The notes beneath the pieces are model-generated. The model saw nothing but the letters and a program-made list of their open reading frames with translations, was not told the origin of the DNA and did no database searches. The position numbers and the translations under genes were made by a program. From NCBI RefSeq assembly GCF_002288925.2, contig NW_022098021.1, positions 6,202,138 to 6,266,137 on the forward strand: DNA of 64,000 nucleotides, written 5' to 3'. This document shows positions 9,995 through 22,904 of the stretch, piece by piece. Position 1 is the first letter of the stretch; each line of letters starts with the position of its first letter. The stretch comes from Delphinapterus leucas (taxonomy: Eukaryota; Chordata; Mammalia; Artiodactyla; Monodontidae).

Positions 9995-12655
9995 TAATGT
10001 TCCAGTGGCTGTTTCCATCCATTTCCCACATGCAGAAAGTTCTCTGTTGGGAGGGATTTAAAAGCTCAGATGGGAAAATTCCGTGGTGGATTAACCATGT
10101 CTGGTGTGGGTTGAAGAAACTGGTATTGATAACATCTAGGTCAGGGAGTCGATGTTCACTCCATTTCTCAGTTGTTATCGTCAACTCTCTCATGTACGGT
10201 GAATGCCTTTCTGAGCGTTAAACTAAAACATGCATCATTCATGAAACCGTAAGGTGGCAGTTCTAGAAGTTTATCTCTTGATTTTCATGGGCGTCTCTTA
10301 CTTTTGGGCTATAAGCTTGTGGTTGTTTGGCTATTTATAAAACATAGGCAGGGAAAGTCATGTTTTTATCTCTTTATCTAAAAGGGCTCTGCCATGCCCT
10401 TAGCATGTTATCATTTAAGGGAATACATTCAGTTGGGCTCCCTTTAAATGAAATGTATTTATGCAAGGTGACTAATACATAGCACATTAATCTAAGCTGA
10501 TGGCTTTTAAAACCTCTGCTCAAAATAGAAACTGAGAGTTGGATCTGATTTTTATTTCTGTGCCTCTAATGTCTGCAGGAAAAAAATGGGAACATTTGAT
10601 TTTGCAGTGTGAAAAGGGCTTCACACAGCTTCTCATTTTGCTAGAGTCTAATTTCCATTGTACTAGGGTTTTACTCTGTTGGATATCTCAACCCGATTTG
10701 GGTGGGTGGGGAAAAGAGAATAGTGAGAACAAAACCCAAAATAAGCTCCTGATTTTCTCTGGAAATGAGGAAGTCAAACACATGCCACTGGTGGATTTAA
10801 ATACCTATTTCCCTGGTATCTGTAATTAGGTAAAGTATTCTTTGTAAGGAAAAAAACAGAATCATTTTCACTGAATCTCACTGTTAATTTTCCCAGTGAT
10901 TCCCACACATTCAATTCCTTCTTTTTTCCCTTTCTTTGCTTCCTTCATACACTCACATCAGAATGAGTTCTTCTGGGTGTTATTCGGTGTTGCCTGTAAG
11001 TGAAAATATTTTCTTTATTGCTTAAGTAACACCTAGTTTATCCATTTTGAATCAGATATGTGAGCAAAACTGTTAGAAATCACATAGCCCTTCAAAAGGT
11101 TAATAGTGCCGTATTCTTGCATGTTTTAGCACATTCAAGGCATTTTATGAAGAAAGGATACTTTGAACTATGAACTGAGATAAGAAATATGCCACACTTG
11201 CATGCATAATATGTAATAAAATCAGCATTTATGGTAATAGAATAATCTTTGGGAAAGTCAGTTAACCTCAGTGGACTCAGATTTTTATTATAAAAGTTGG
11301 AAGGTATCGAATTAAATGAATTGACCACTTTTGGCTCTCAGAGCTGGGACCTTGTGGCTGAATTCTATAAATGTGTGGAATCATTTATGGTTCTTCTGTG
11401 GTGAATAATCAGAATCGTATTTGAGAAACATTAATATGGTAAAATGTAAGTTAATTAGTTTGGAGAAGAGAGACAGAGAGTGAGAGGTCTCAGTTCTGCC
11501 AAAATTAGGGATTCTTCCCGTCTTGGCCTGACCTTATTTTGTTATTCTTCTCCTGTCATATGAGATGGACCTTTCAGGACACTAACAGACAGAGAACAGC
11601 TCAAAAGTTTTACTGCCCTGATTTTTTCCTATAAAATATAGAAAGTCACACCTTAGAAGTCACCTTGCTCCGGCCCTTTGCCTAATGCTGAGCATCTTGG
11701 GTTATTGGTCCAGCATCAGAACAGAGACAGGGAGGTGCATGACTTCCAGACTCATACTGACTTCTCCTGGGAACTTGACCAACAGTACGTGCTTTCTTGT
11801 ATTGCTGTAATATGCACAGTCTATCATCTGGGAAGGTTCATAGAGATCCTTGCAGGGTCTTCCTTAAGGCAGCAGAGATCAATAATTCCTTTTGCTTTTG
11901 ATGAGAAAGAAAATCAATTAATGGTGATGTCAGAGGGTTCTTTGGCTCCCATAACAGGCAGCAACTGGGAGGCGAGGGTTGGTGGGAGCCTGAAGTAGGT
12001 GTCAGCAGTGGGCACGGAAAGAAAGGACCAGATGGAAAAGTGTCAGAACCGAGAGGGCAAGAGCGCCTGAGAGGGTGGGGTGACAGGAAGGGTGAGGGGG
12101 CCACTCACAGAACTGGGGGAGCACACTCAGGCGTAGGTAAACGTGAGCCCACCTCCCGCAAGCCCACCTCCACACCTGGCTGGCTGACCCCAGTGTCGCT
12201 ACGTGGGGGGCTGCATGGGGTTCAGTTCAGAGATCTGCTTGTCAAGCAGGTCAGGACTTCGTGAAGACGATAGGGGTACGTGAGAATAATTAAACCCATG
12301 TGATAGAATTAGATGCACTAACTATGTATTATTTTTGCCCTAAATATATGCAGTCAGTTTAGATTGTAAGTGGTGGTAGGTTCTGATCTAAAGGTCTAGT
12401 TCTTCCTCCCTAAGGAACTGGTGAGAACCTTCTCCCAGTACAGCTAAGATGCTGCCATGTCACTTTTGTATAACAGGCCTTAGTCTATGGTTCCATTTAT
12501 GTGCTAATTTCAAGTTGACCCCAAGGGAGGAGTTTTGTCACAGTCTTGGTAAGGAGGGTTACTTCTTCCCATAAGTTCCGGAAAATTCCCTCAGTCCATT
12601 TTCTTTTCCACACGAGAGCACTTCTTCACTGTGCCCGTGATGTTTTCCCTAATTT
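9995..12655. other. Intron sequence without recognised repeats
   Basis: AT-rich and featureless apart from a GC-richer patch at 11960-12240. No exon with splice context was seen. Confidence 0.45.
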
Positions 12656-12954
12656 GAGTGCTTTGTTCATTTTTTTAAATTCTTATCAGAGTATAGTTGA
12701 TTTACGATGTTGTATTAGTTCAGGTGCACAGCAAAGTGAATCAGCTATGCATATACATATGTATAGATTCTCTTCCCATATAGATCATTACAGAGTATTG
12801 AATAGAGTTCCCTGTGCTATGTAGTAGGTCCTTATTAGTTATCTATTTTATATATAGTAGTGTGTATGCGTCAATCCCAGTCTCCCAATTTATCCCTCCC
12901 CCCTTCCACCCTGGTAACCATGTTAGTTTTCTACATCTGTGTGGAGTGCTTTGT
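12656..12954 (-). mobile_element. L1 3' end, antisense, with target-site duplication
   Basis: T-rich start (12670-12677), then the reverse complement of an L1 3' UTR: tagttgatttacgatgttgt, aggtgcacagcaaagtgaat, gttccctgtgctatgtagtag. The 11-bp repeat gagtgctttgt flanks it at 12656-12666 and 12944-12954. The element is truncated to about 275 bases. Confidence 0.85.
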
Positions 12955-12959
12955 CCTTT

Positions 12960-13340
12960 TTCTGTGTATTGGGGTTCCTGAGGGCAAAGAATGAGATACC
13001 TCACAACCCTTTTTCTTAGGTAACTTCTTAACATGGGTCGTGGATTTCTCCAGCAGAAACGTGGATGCTGTACCCACAGATTTTGCATCTCCCTGCCTGC
13101 TGCCCTGGGAGGGACTTGGGTTGAGCACACGCAGCCCTGGCCTGAGCAGGCAAGGGCCAGCATTGTTGCCACTGGTGTGGCAGCAGAGGGCCACCTGCAG
13201 CTCTCAGAGCCGCAGGAGGGTTGCCCTGCTCTCTTCCACCTCTGCTGGTCCCTCTGCCACACCCTCTCGTCAGCCTTTAGGGTTGGCTCCTAAATTGTGA
13301 CAGCAGCAACGCAGGGATCCTCACTCCATTCCTGTACGTG

Positions 13341-13387
<47 letters not shown>

Positions 13388-13740
13388 GGACATATGTGTC
13401 TATGCATACGACCTTACTACAACTTTGCCGAAAGTCACAATGAAGTGTCCCCACCTCCACCTCTTGCCCTTGCCACAAATAAATGTGATGGGAAACGGCC
13501 ACCCCAGAATCTCCTACCATGGCCCCTGTCACAGAAATCCAAGGCTCGAATCTTTTCCCTAGCCCTCTTTATTAGAAACTGTGTGTGGCAGGGAGATGAC
13601 AAGCAGACAGCCTCAGCTGTTAACTGCCAACACCCATTTACTCTGACCCCTTTGAATAGAAAATGAAAAACGCCAACACATCTCGGGTGCCGTTAGCCCC
13701 GAGGTTTGCCTCTAAAGTCGGTGCCTACACAGGAGACTTC
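12960..13740. other. Intron sequence with (GT)20
   Basis: Only the dinucleotide repeat is recognisable. 13040-13290 is GC-richer and open on both strands but has no family resemblance. Confidence 0.45.
13345..13384 (+). repeat. (GT)20 microsatellite
   Basis: 40 bases of uninterrupted GT. Confidence 0.95.
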
Positions 13741-13745
13741 TGTTG

Positions 13746-14007
13746 CCACCAGTGAGGTTTTTTTGTTTGTTTGTTTGTTTTGTTTGTTTGTTTTTGTTTT
13801 TGCTGTATGCGGGCCTCTCACTGTTGCAGCCTCCCCCGCTGCAGAGCACAGGCTCCGGACGCGCAGGCTCAGCGGCCATAGCTCACGGGCCCAGCCGCTC
13901 CGCGGCACGTGGGATCCTCCCGGACCGGGTCACGAACCCGTGTCCCCTGCATCAGCAGGCGGACTCTCAACCACTGTGCCACCAGGGAAGCCCCACCAGT
14001 GAGGTTT
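13746..14007 (-). mobile_element. CHR-type SINE, reverse, with perfect 15-bp target-site duplication
   Basis: The repeat ccaccagtgaggttt is at 13746-13760 and 13993-14007. Between them is a reversed CHR SINE: T/G-rich tail (ttttgtttgtttg), then the body with aacccgtgtcccctgcat and final accagggaagcccc. The perfect duplication suggests a relatively recent insertion. Confidence 0.95.
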
Positions 14008-14009
14008 GC

Positions 14010-14895
14010 TAATAAAAGCAAATGAGCCTGGATGGACCTGTCACAGTGGTTTCACTGAACAGATATGCTAATTAAGCCGGAGGTCAAGGAGCAGGTGTTG
14101 TTTCAAGCAGGTGTTATTAGTTTGTGTCCAACAGCGGCTCTGAAAGAACACAAGAAACGGTCCAGTTCTTCCTAGTTTTTATTTCAGTTGAGGAATATAT
14201 GTGCTCACTGGCTGGTGACTGATTACCTGTCCAGGAAGTGTCAGTTCCCTCCGGCTGGTCCTTTCTATGCCTTGGGCATCTTCGTGCTTGCACCAGCTTC
14301 CTTCTTCCTGTATCCTTCCTTAGCTGTCTGTTGCTGCCAGAAGCCTTGCTTTACCATCACAGAAGCCTACAATGTCCACACTGGCACCTCAGGTATCATC
14401 CAAGTGATCGTGACCGTTCTACAAAAAAGGAGAGGATGTAAGGAAAGTCGAGGTGACTTATCACCACCCCAGGTTGAGTTAGTGATGAACCCGGGGCTGG
14501 AGCATCAGTCCGACGCCTCATCCCATGATGCCCGCCAGGGTGAGAGGCACTGAGTGTTGCTCCAGGAGGGTTTATTGGAGAAATGGATGCTTGTTCCACG
14601 TGTAGCTCGATTCCATCACTGAGCTCCTACGATGCAAATTGGCAGCAACTGGAATCTAGCAGTTTCCCGTGACGTTCCCTCTGCTGAGGATCTGCAGGAA
14701 ACCTGGTCCAGCTGCCCGCAGTACACGGGAGCCTGTTAGCCGTGGGTCGGTACTGGTTACGGTTCTGTGTGAACGATCCCCAGAGACAGGGAGGGTGGAG
14801 GTGCGAGTGTTGTGTGCTGAGCACAGAGACTGGCAGGACCCTGTGCTCATTCCCAGACTCCAAGAGAGGCGGTGGGGGCAGTGAAGGGTAGCTGG
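14010..14895. other. Intron sequence without recognised repeats
   Basis: A plus-strand open frame of about 120 codons (14188-14553) has no recognisable product, no splice sites at its ends and unremarkable codon use. I treat it as chance. Confidence 0.4.
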
Positions 14896-14898
14896 GAG

Positions 14899-15005
14899 TT
14901 CAGAGGACGCGGATCTAGATGCTGCCCTGGGCTGTCACCTTGGACAAGTCACACATATCTGTGGGCCTCCGGTGTCCTCCCTTTCAAGTGAGGGGTGGGA
15001 CCATG
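14899..15005 (+). repeat. MIR fragment
   Basis: Pattern gatctagatgctgcc ... caccttggacaagtcaca ... gggcctccggtgtcc ... caagtgagggg matches a diverged MIR core. Confidence 0.5.
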
Positions 15006-15261
15006 GTTTCTGACACGCCTTCTATGGATCCTGTGTCTTTGGTCCCAAGACTCGTGAGCAGAAGTTTCTCAGGGGTCCAGGGCCCCGGGGCACAAGTTTG
15101 TTCCTTCTTACATTTTCATTCGGAAACTGTAAGGAAAGACCCCTTCCGTTTCCCATATATTTTTCCTTTGTTACGATTGAAGGACATACAAGTTATGCGG
15201 TCTCTATATATTGCTAAGAGAGTTGATCTTACAGGTTCTCATCAGAAGAAAAAAAATCTCT

Positions 15262-15558
15262 AGGAGTTTGGGATTAACACACTATTACACACACTATTCT
15301 ATATATAAAATAGATAAACAACAGGGACCTACTGAATAGCACAGGGAGTATACTCAATATCTTATGATAACCTATAATGGAAAAGAATCTGAAAAAGAGT
15401 GTGTGTGTGCGTGCGTGCGTGCGCGCATATATATATATTCAGTTACTATGTATATATATATATATATACATAGTAACTGAATCACTTTGCTGTACACCAG
15501 AAACTAACACAACATTGTAAACCAACTACACTTCAATAAAAAAATTAAAGTAAAAAAA
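15262..15558 (+). mobile_element. L1 3' end, sense
   Basis: Contains ataaaatagataaacaacag, ctgaatagcacagggag, ctgtacaccagaaactaac, acaacattgtaaaccaac and a terminal ttcaataaaaaaatt, the same L1 3'-UTR lineage as the antisense pieces at 12.7 and 16.5 kb. It carries a TG/CG/TA-rich variable middle. Confidence 0.8.
15437..15482. repeat. Perfect 46-bp palindrome in the L1 3' UTR
   Basis: Every base from 15437 to 15482 pairs with its partner about a centre at 15459.5. The arms start attcagttactatg and the middle is (TA)n. Confidence 0.95.
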
Positions 15559-15564
15559 CAAAAC

Positions 15565-15706
15565 TCTATGAGACTTTTGATGGATCTGAACTACATTCAT
15601 TGTGATGATCATTTCACAGTGTATACATATATCAAATTATTATGCTGTACACCGAAAACTTGTACAATGTTATATGTCAGTTATAGCTCAATGAAAAAAC
15701 AAAGAT
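15565..15706 (+). mobile_element. Older L1 3' end, sense
   Basis: Contains attgtgatgatcatttcaca, gtatacatatatcaaatta, ctgtacaccgaaaacttgta and a final agctcaatgaaaaaac, a mammalian L1M-type tail. Confidence 0.65.
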
Positions 15707-15714
15707 AAATGCCT

Positions 15715-16480
15715 AGATTTCTTTCTACATTAACGTTAATAATTAGAATTATTGGCGACTTTTAAATATGTTTGCTCACTTATATTTTCTAAGCATGGGG
15801 AGCGAAGTGAGAAGAAAAGAAAAAGAGAGAAGAAAAAAGAAGATGGAAATATATCACATTTTTAAGAGAAGAATAAAAAGAAAGGGAAAAAATGGCTAAT
15901 GGTCCCATTGTTATCAGAGACCAGAGAAGGAGTTTAAATTTCAGTAGGAAGTGACTGGGGAGTCCATCACCTAAGGATGGCCTGGTGCCCCTGGGGTCTG
16001 GTGTGCATTACAATCCCCTCCACGACTGAATTCAGTTTCTTCTGGCAACGAGATCAATGTGGGGCAGCAGTAATCTCTACAACATTCTGACGAAAATTAA
16101 AAGATGAAAGGAGGCTGTATAAAATAATTAATATAGCAAGAAAAAGCAGAACCTGCTTGTCTTTGGAAAAGACTGATAACAGCCTCTTTTGTAAGTTATG
16201 TCAGGTTATGGGACAGACAATACGTGGGACAAAACGCCGGATCACTTCCCTAACCGTGTGAGAACGTTTGAAATTTCCCATCTTTCTCTCTTTCTCGAGG
16301 GAGTGTTCTTTCAGTGATGATAACATTCCCCGTAATTCCTTATTACTTCTCAGGAGGTAACCATATAGATGTTCTGTGAGACGGCTATAAGGAATAACTC
16401 TCACTCATCCCTAAGAAAACGGTGTCAGTATAAGTTGGACAGACGTTGTCAGGCGTGTATCTCCGATCATGCTCATATTC
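15715..16480. other. Intron sequence, purine-rich run
   Basis: 15805-15900 is an A/G-rich run (gaagaaaagaaaaagag). Otherwise nothing recognised. Confidence 0.45.
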
Positions 16481-16726
16481 AAAAAACTCCAGAAATACCT
16501 TAAAAATTTTTATTGAAATATTGTTGATTTACAATGTTGTGTTAGTTTCAGGTGTACAGCAAAGTGATTCAGTTATACGTATAGATAGATAGATAGATAG
16601 GTATTCTTTTTTTTTACATTCTCTTCCATTATGGGTTATTACAGGATACTGAGTAACGTGCCCTGTGCTATACAGTAGGTCCTTGTTGGTGATCTATATT
16701 ATATATAGTAGTGAAAAAACTCCAGA
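16481..16726 (-). mobile_element. L1 3' end, antisense, with target-site duplication
   Basis: The 13-bp repeat aaaaaactccaga is at 16481-16493 and 16714-16726. Between them is a reversed L1 3' UTR: gttgatttacaatgttgtg, caggtgtacagcaaagtgat, (gata)n, then ccctgtgctatacagtagg. Confidence 0.88.
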
Positions 16727-16729
16727 GAT

Positions 16730-18280
16730 AATTCATTAAGAGCCCATTGCTTTTGTCCTGTGCTGGGCGCTGGAGGAGCAAGGGAGAAATATGTGCTAAA
16801 GAGGAGGGTCTGGGCATTAAGGAGCTTATACTTCTGTTATTCTTTTTTTGAAAAAAGACTTCTCTCTAGAAAACTGATTTTATATAAGGAATTATATATA
16901 TATTGATTTTGGACAGGCAATATCATATAGATAAATATGGGGAATTTTTTAAAGAACTACGGTAATAAAGTGAAGTTCTGTACAAGGTGTATTTAGGCTA
17001 AGGCAGGGGTGTGGAAAGAGCCCAGAAATTCATGGAGAAGGTCATAGTTCAAGGCCCCAGTCACCCTTTCACTTCTCCAAACCTCGTTCCCCACTGTATT
17101 GTGAGAATGAGAGCATGTAATTGAGGCTTGCAATAGGCTGAAGGCTATAAAATGTAGCATGAATAGGACTACTTATGTAACGCAGTGCGGAGCAGAAATT
17201 TGTGCTCTACTGTTGCCCCTGGGTTGAGCCCCTGCCCCTGAGTTTGGGACAGTCATCCTAGGTGAGCAGATGAGGCTCATTGGAGGGAGAGGGAGGGGCT
17301 GAGATGCAGTAGGTCTTGAAGGACAGAAGGCTTTGTGTTGGTGGAAGTGAGTGGGGGCACATTCCCCCAGAAGGAGTGATGAGTAAGGGGACTGTTAGAT
17401 CAGCCCTCACCCCTGTGGGTCCTGTCACTGCTTGGGCTACCTTTCCTTCTCTACCAGCCACACTCACTTTTTGCTGATGACTAAAAAGGAGAATATGTTT
17501 TCCTGCTATTTCATGCAAGGCATAGCTTTTCCCCACCCATATTCACAGCTCCTTTGGGAGGATCTAGGTTACTTTTCTTTCCCTCCTCAGTGGCATCTGT
17601 TAATAGAGACAAAAAGACGTGTTTTTGCAATGTTGTCTAGAGTGGCTTCTCGTACTTGCACTCGTGTTAATCTCTGTCTAGCTGAGGAAGGGACATGGGT
17701 AGATGGGTAAAGAATCAGGCTGAAAACAAGAGCTGTTGAATTACTTGTAGAGGCTCTTACAGGAGTTGAACTTTACATCTGCCCAATGATCAGAAACAGA
17801 GAAAAGAAACTAAACAATGTGACTTTAAACAAATTCCTGTCTCCACTCATATCACTGTTTCTTTCCTTCAGTCCCTTTAAGCTCTGTCAGAGGGACATAC
17901 CGTATAGCAAAGGAATAAAAAAAATGTAGCTTTTGTGACCAGTACCTGATTGTCCTCCAGCTAGACCATCAGCTTTTCCATTGCTGGGTCTGCAGTGTTC
18001 CCAGTGCCTAGTTCTGTGCCTGCTCTATTTTAGGTGCTAAGTAAAGGTTTAAAAATTGGAAATAACTTTAAAACTGGTAAAGATAAAATTTACTATAATT
18101 TCTAACATACGTATTTCCTTTTCTTTATCCTTGATCTTTGGATGGCTCATTTTTTTAAAGCCTATCATTTTATATTCTCTCATCAGTTCTTGGAACATTT
18201 TATTCAAGCTTACAATCACTATTCATTGATTTAACTTCTCTAATAAGTATCTCTTTAGCTTCCTTTCACCATACTTAGAT
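16730..18280. other. Intron sequence, with a possible L2 tail
   Basis: Mostly unrecognised. 17960-18050 (agaccatcagct ... gtgttcccagtgcctagttctgtgcctg ... ggtgctaagtaaagg) resembles the 3' end of an L2 element. Confidence 0.4.
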
Positions 18281-18299
18281 TTAATGATTATGTTTCTTA

Positions 18300-19045
18300 T
18301 TAACAACATTTACTGATGGTTACTATTAAAAGTAATATAAAATGAGTGTTGGTGGGGATGTGTAGAAACTGGAATCCCTGTGCATTGCTATTAGGAATGT
18401 AAAATGGTGCAGTCATTATGAAAAACGGTATGGCTGTTCCGCAAAAAAAATTAAAAACAGAATTACCATATGATTCAGCAGTCCATTTCTGGGTATATAC
18501 CCCACAGAATTGAAAGCATGGTCTTGAAGAGATATTTGTATACTCATGTTCATAGCACCATTCATCATTCACAATAGTCAAAAGGTGGAAGCAACCCAAA
18601 TGTCCATTGACGGATGAATGGATAAGCAAAGTGTGGTATATACATATAATGGAATATTAGTCAGCCTTAAAAAGGAATTCTGGCGTATGCTACAACATGG
18701 GAAAACCTTGAGGACACTATACCAAATGAAATACGCCAGACAAGACAGGACAAATATTGTATGACTCCATATATATGACTACCTAGAATACTCAAAAATC
18801 AGAGTCAGAATAGAATGTTGTTTGCCAGGGACTGGGGGAGGGGGCGTGGAGGGCTAGTGTTTAATGGGTGTAGAGTTTCATTTTTGCAAGACGAGAAAAG
18901 TTCTGGAGACGAATGGTGGTGATGGTTGTACCAGCTGAACGTACTGATGCCGCAGAACTGTAGACCTGAAGCGTATTAAGATGGTGGGTTTTATGTTATA
19001 TATATTTGACCACAATTTAAAAATAAATTTAAAAGAATCTGGTGA
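18300..19045 (+). mobile_element. Old L1, 3' end of ORF2 and 3' UTR, sense
   Basis: Recognisable ORF2 C-terminal landmarks in order: tgttggtggggatgtg, aaaatggtgcagtcatta, accatatgattcagcag, gtatataccccacagaatt, tgtccattgacggatgaatgg, ataatggaatattagtcagc. It is followed by a 3' UTR ending gaccacaatttaaaaataa. It is disrupted throughout. Confidence 0.8.
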
Positions 19046-19049
19046 GAGC

Positions 19050-20870
19050 CAGTGATACAGTAGCCACGAAGGAAATAGGAAACTGGATCAAGTGGACCAG
19101 GATGTCATTTTGATGACTTCAGGAAAGCTTGTAGGTCCAGTGGGGCATCTGGTGTTAACATCCAATTGTGGGAGTGTCTTACGTGTAAATATCCTGTATC
19201 ATCCTGAGGTCTGGGTGTGGTAGGCCCCACATTCAGTTTCTTGAGCAGCTTCATCGGTTTAAAAATGAGTAGCTGCTCCAGTAGTTTGCAGTTCAACCCG
19301 AGAGACACTTGGGGTTGCCGAGCAACATATGACTGCCATCAACAGGAGCACATCTAACAGTAATTTTATAATCGCTTAAAATGATAGCAGAAATGTTCAA
19401 TCTAAATGTTTTCATTTCTACCTACTCCAACGAAAAATATAAACAACCTGGATTGTCACACGCCATGCCGTTTCCACAAGGACAGCGTTTCATGCGTCAG
19501 CTCCCGCGTCTTGCCTTTTTTGTCAAAGTGTCTTCCAGGAGACCAGGGGACACCAGTGGGTATCTGGTGCCGGATTCACACGGTGAGGGCTGAGCTTTGT
19601 ACATCCGAGATGTTCTGAAGTCACTCAACAAAGTAACGCCTCACAGTGGCAAAAGTTTTCTTTAATGATGATTTTTTTTCCCCAATCCAGAGGACTTCCT
19701 TTGGTTAAGCTTAGGAAAGAAAATATCGAGGTGCGTGATTTCGAAGTTAAATTACTCATTGTACTTCCTGCATGGAGCATCACAACAGACCTAAACGAGA
19801 AAGATTTTTGTTTGAAGCATTCTCGTTCTAATGCCCGAGATCCACAAAAATGGAGTCAGTAGGAAATGTTCAAAACTGAAGTGATTCAACTGGATTGGCC
19901 AAAGGTTACATATGGAAGAAAGGGGATTCTTTTTCCTTCTAAATCCAGAGCTTTGTGTTCTACTTGGACTGCAGCCTTCACTGTATTTGACTGACTGTAT
20001 CTGGGGCAGACCAAGGAGGAATATGGTTAAGCACGTGAATTATTCTGACACTCCGTTGCTTTCTCCAAATGCCCCCAATCAGATTGGTGGGGAGTCCTGG
20101 CACCTGGACTTGTTGTTTGCCTAAACTCTACTCTTTCCCGGGAGCTCGCGTGGCTGAGGCATCCGGTACCCAGTCATCTCAGCTCCTTGCCTCTGTGACT
20201 CCAGTGAACCTCAGTTCCACGCCGACAGCCCTTCTGCTCCATCCTTCCCACCCTTTCCCCTCCTGCCCTGTTTCCTACCGTGGCGGCTCCAAACCTCCCC
20301 GGTTCTCTGGAGTTCCTCCTTATCCACCTGCCTCTCCATGCTCACCTTGAGCTCTTTCTTTCCTATTTCTGTCCAAAGCTAAAGTAACTTCTCCATGTGT
20401 GCCCTTGACCCCAGCTCATCCCACAACCTGCAGACCCCATCTCTGGTGAGAAGGCCTGGGTTGGGATCCTGCCTATGTGCCTAGGAGCAGTGGGGCCTTG
20501 GGAAGCTAGCTGGCCTTGCTATGCACCAGCTTCTCATCGGCAAACTGTGGTTAGCGGGCCCTGTGTCACAGGGTGCCTTTGAGGATGAGGAGGTGATGCA
20601 TGGGGAGCACTGTGATGCCTGGCTTCAGCATCTTCACTTCTCTGCCACGGATGCTGGCTCTGGGGCCTCCACCTGGGCTCCCGGGAGCCCATTCCTGTGC
20701 CCACCAGCTTCCTGCCTGCCTGCTCCCCCCGCTGGTCCGGCTTCTCCCACAGCCCTTCTTTCCAGGCTTTCAGTCTTTATTAACGTTTCCTCCAGGAGAC
20801 TTACTTGATTCCCCGTCTCCCCGCCCCACTCCAGGCCCAAGTGTGAGTGAGGGTCTCCCCGGACCTCCGC
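19050..20870. other. Intron sequence; GC-rich second half
   Basis: 20130-20870 is C/T-rich with several overlapping open frames on both strands and no recognisable product. No clear repeats. Confidence 0.4.
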
Positions 20871-20874
20871 TCCG

Positions 20875-21215
20875 TGACAGTCAGTTTTATGTGTCAGCGT
20901 GGCTGGGCTGTAGTCTACCAAGTTCTGTCAGACACCGATCCTGGCATTGCTATAGGGGCGTTTGGTAGACGTGTTTAACATCTGTAATCAGTTCACTCTA
21001 AGTAAAGGAGATTGATTATCCCCTATAACCTGGGTGGGCCTCATCCAATCATTGCAAAGGCCTTAAGTGCAAAACTGAGGCTTCCCTGAAGAAGACAAAA
21101 TTCTGCCCCAAGACTGCAACATTGGCTCCTGCCTGGGAGATTCTTCCCCACAGGCTTGCGGTATGGATTTTGGACTCACCAGCCCCCATCATTTTGTAAG
21201 GCAGTGTCTTGAAAT

Positions 21216-21262
<47 letters not shown>

Positions 21263-21350
21263 AAAATATATTTATTCCCACACTCACACATACATACGCG
21301 TGTTCATATTCTGCTGGCTCTGTTTCCCTGGAGAAGCCGCCTGGCTCAGC
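20875..21350 (+). repeat. Ancient LTR- or DNA-type interspersed repeat, family uncertain
   Basis: Begins cagttttatgtgtcagcgtg, has ggtgggcctcatccaatcat in the middle and ends tctgctggctctgtttccctggagaa. I recognise these as the two ends and core of a common mammalian repeat but cannot name the family with confidence. It contains (TG)n at 21219-21259. Confidence 0.55.
21219..21259 (+). repeat. (TG)n microsatellite
   Basis: About 41 bases of uninterrupted TG. Confidence 0.95.
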
Positions 21351-21359
21351 ATTCCCTGC

Positions 21360-22900
21360 ACGCACACTGCATCACACCCCGTTTGCTTTCTGACTCTCCT
21401 CTGCTCTGACAGCTATGTGCAGGCAGGACCCACGTTTCTCCATGTGCCAATCCCACAACTCGGTTTGTCCTGAATGAATGAATGAATACTGGGGAAGTCC
21501 GTCAGAACGTATCATGCCATATCCTTGAGCATAATAAAAACAATTATGTAGAGAAGAATAACTCTCCTAATTGGCAGGTGATTTTCCGTCACCCCTGTAG
21601 ACGGAGTCCACAAAGAGCGCTGTCTCCCTTAACCCCTGGCTCAGCCATTAAGGGGCTTGGCTGTTGTCCTCACCTTCTACGTCACCCACTGGCCTCAGAG
21701 ATAGAATCAGTCATTTATTTGGGCCATGACTGATTTATTCTTTTCACTTCTGTGACCCACTTTGGGATTTAGCTCTTTCATTTTCCTATGCATGCAGCGT
21801 TTAGATGAAAATAGTTCATAAACAGCTGTTCGGGGCTGGGTGACTTTTTACCCCCACTTCAGCCTTGATTAGTATTTTTCTCTTTCTATAATCGGATTCT
21901 TTGAAAGTTCTGGCAAGAGGTTTGTTCTGAGACGCAGGCTGAGGCTGTGTTTGAAGATGCTGGTATAGATACGTGATGCGTTATTTACTCCAAAGTCCAG
22001 GTTTCTCTCTAACGTTATTGTGCAACATTTTTATTTTCAGTTTGGAAGCTGTCCTGCACTGATCACTGTTTCCACTCTTTCTTCGTGCGGTTGATCTGCC
22101 CAGCACAAACCCAATCCCTTCTTTTCTTCCGTATACTGCTGAGAGGGTCACCAGTCCTCAGAAATCATGTCTGGACGCCGCCAGCATTGATGAGGACCCT
22201 GTTTCTGAGCGGGCGCCGTGGGTCTGTGATGCAGTTAGGCTGCCTGGCTCTCTTTCCACATGACATAATGTATTCTGTCAAAGTTGGAACACGCTGAAAC
22301 TACGAACTCAGGCAGTTCCCTGGTTTGCTTGGATTCAGAGACACTTGAAGGAACTAAAAATAGCTTTACAGGGAGAGAAGTGTGTTGGGCATTTCCCCTT
22401 TTGCAGGGACTTCTATGCGCTCTGTCTCCTGATTCTTGGGAAACAGTGGCTCTGGCTCCAGTCGCAGGGCAGCCACAGTGTAATCAGGCAGTGGAGGTCA
22501 GTGACCTGTGCCCTCCAAGGATCCTGTTCAGTCTTTGTGCCTCCCCAGCCCCTGAGAAAGAAGAGCTCAGCACCAAAGAGGGGGGTGGGGACTGAACCAC
22601 AGGGATTTGTCAGAGCTTTGGAGGGATAGCCTCGATCCAGACTGAGAGAGCAGGAGGTGGGGTTGCAGCTACAGGGATGAGGGCAAAGAGAGGCTCAGGA
22701 TGGGAAGGCGGTCTGCAGTTTGAACTTAGGTCATGGACTGGGACGTTCAGCAAGGTTGTCCTCACTAGAAGATGAGCTCTGTGCGCTAATTGCTCCATGC
22801 AGGTTGACAAGGGGTAGATACGTGGTTGCCACAAATTCTGTGAGAGAGTCGGGATATTAAGCTGAGTTTCCCCATCCTGGCAGCAGCTCAGGCTGGCTTT
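21360..22900. other. Intron sequence without recognised repeats
   Basis: Nothing gene-like or repeat-like apart from short (gaat)n at 21473-21486. Confidence 0.45.
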
Positions 22901-22904
22901 AGTC

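Noticed and set aside
13345..13384. Possible regulatory Z-DNA element at the GT repeat
   Set aside because: An ordinary dinucleotide microsatellite; there is no supporting neighbouring promoter feature.
13706..14012. Two overlapping plus-strand frames of about 90-98 codons with a hydrophobic N-terminus
   Set aside because: They are the reverse complement of a CHR SINE; the hydrophobic part comes from the T/G-rich tail.
14188..14553. 121-codon plus-strand open frame with hydrophobic stretches
   Set aside because: No recognisable family, no splice or promoter context, and it lies in ordinary intron sequence. Open frames of this length are expected by chance in 64 kb.
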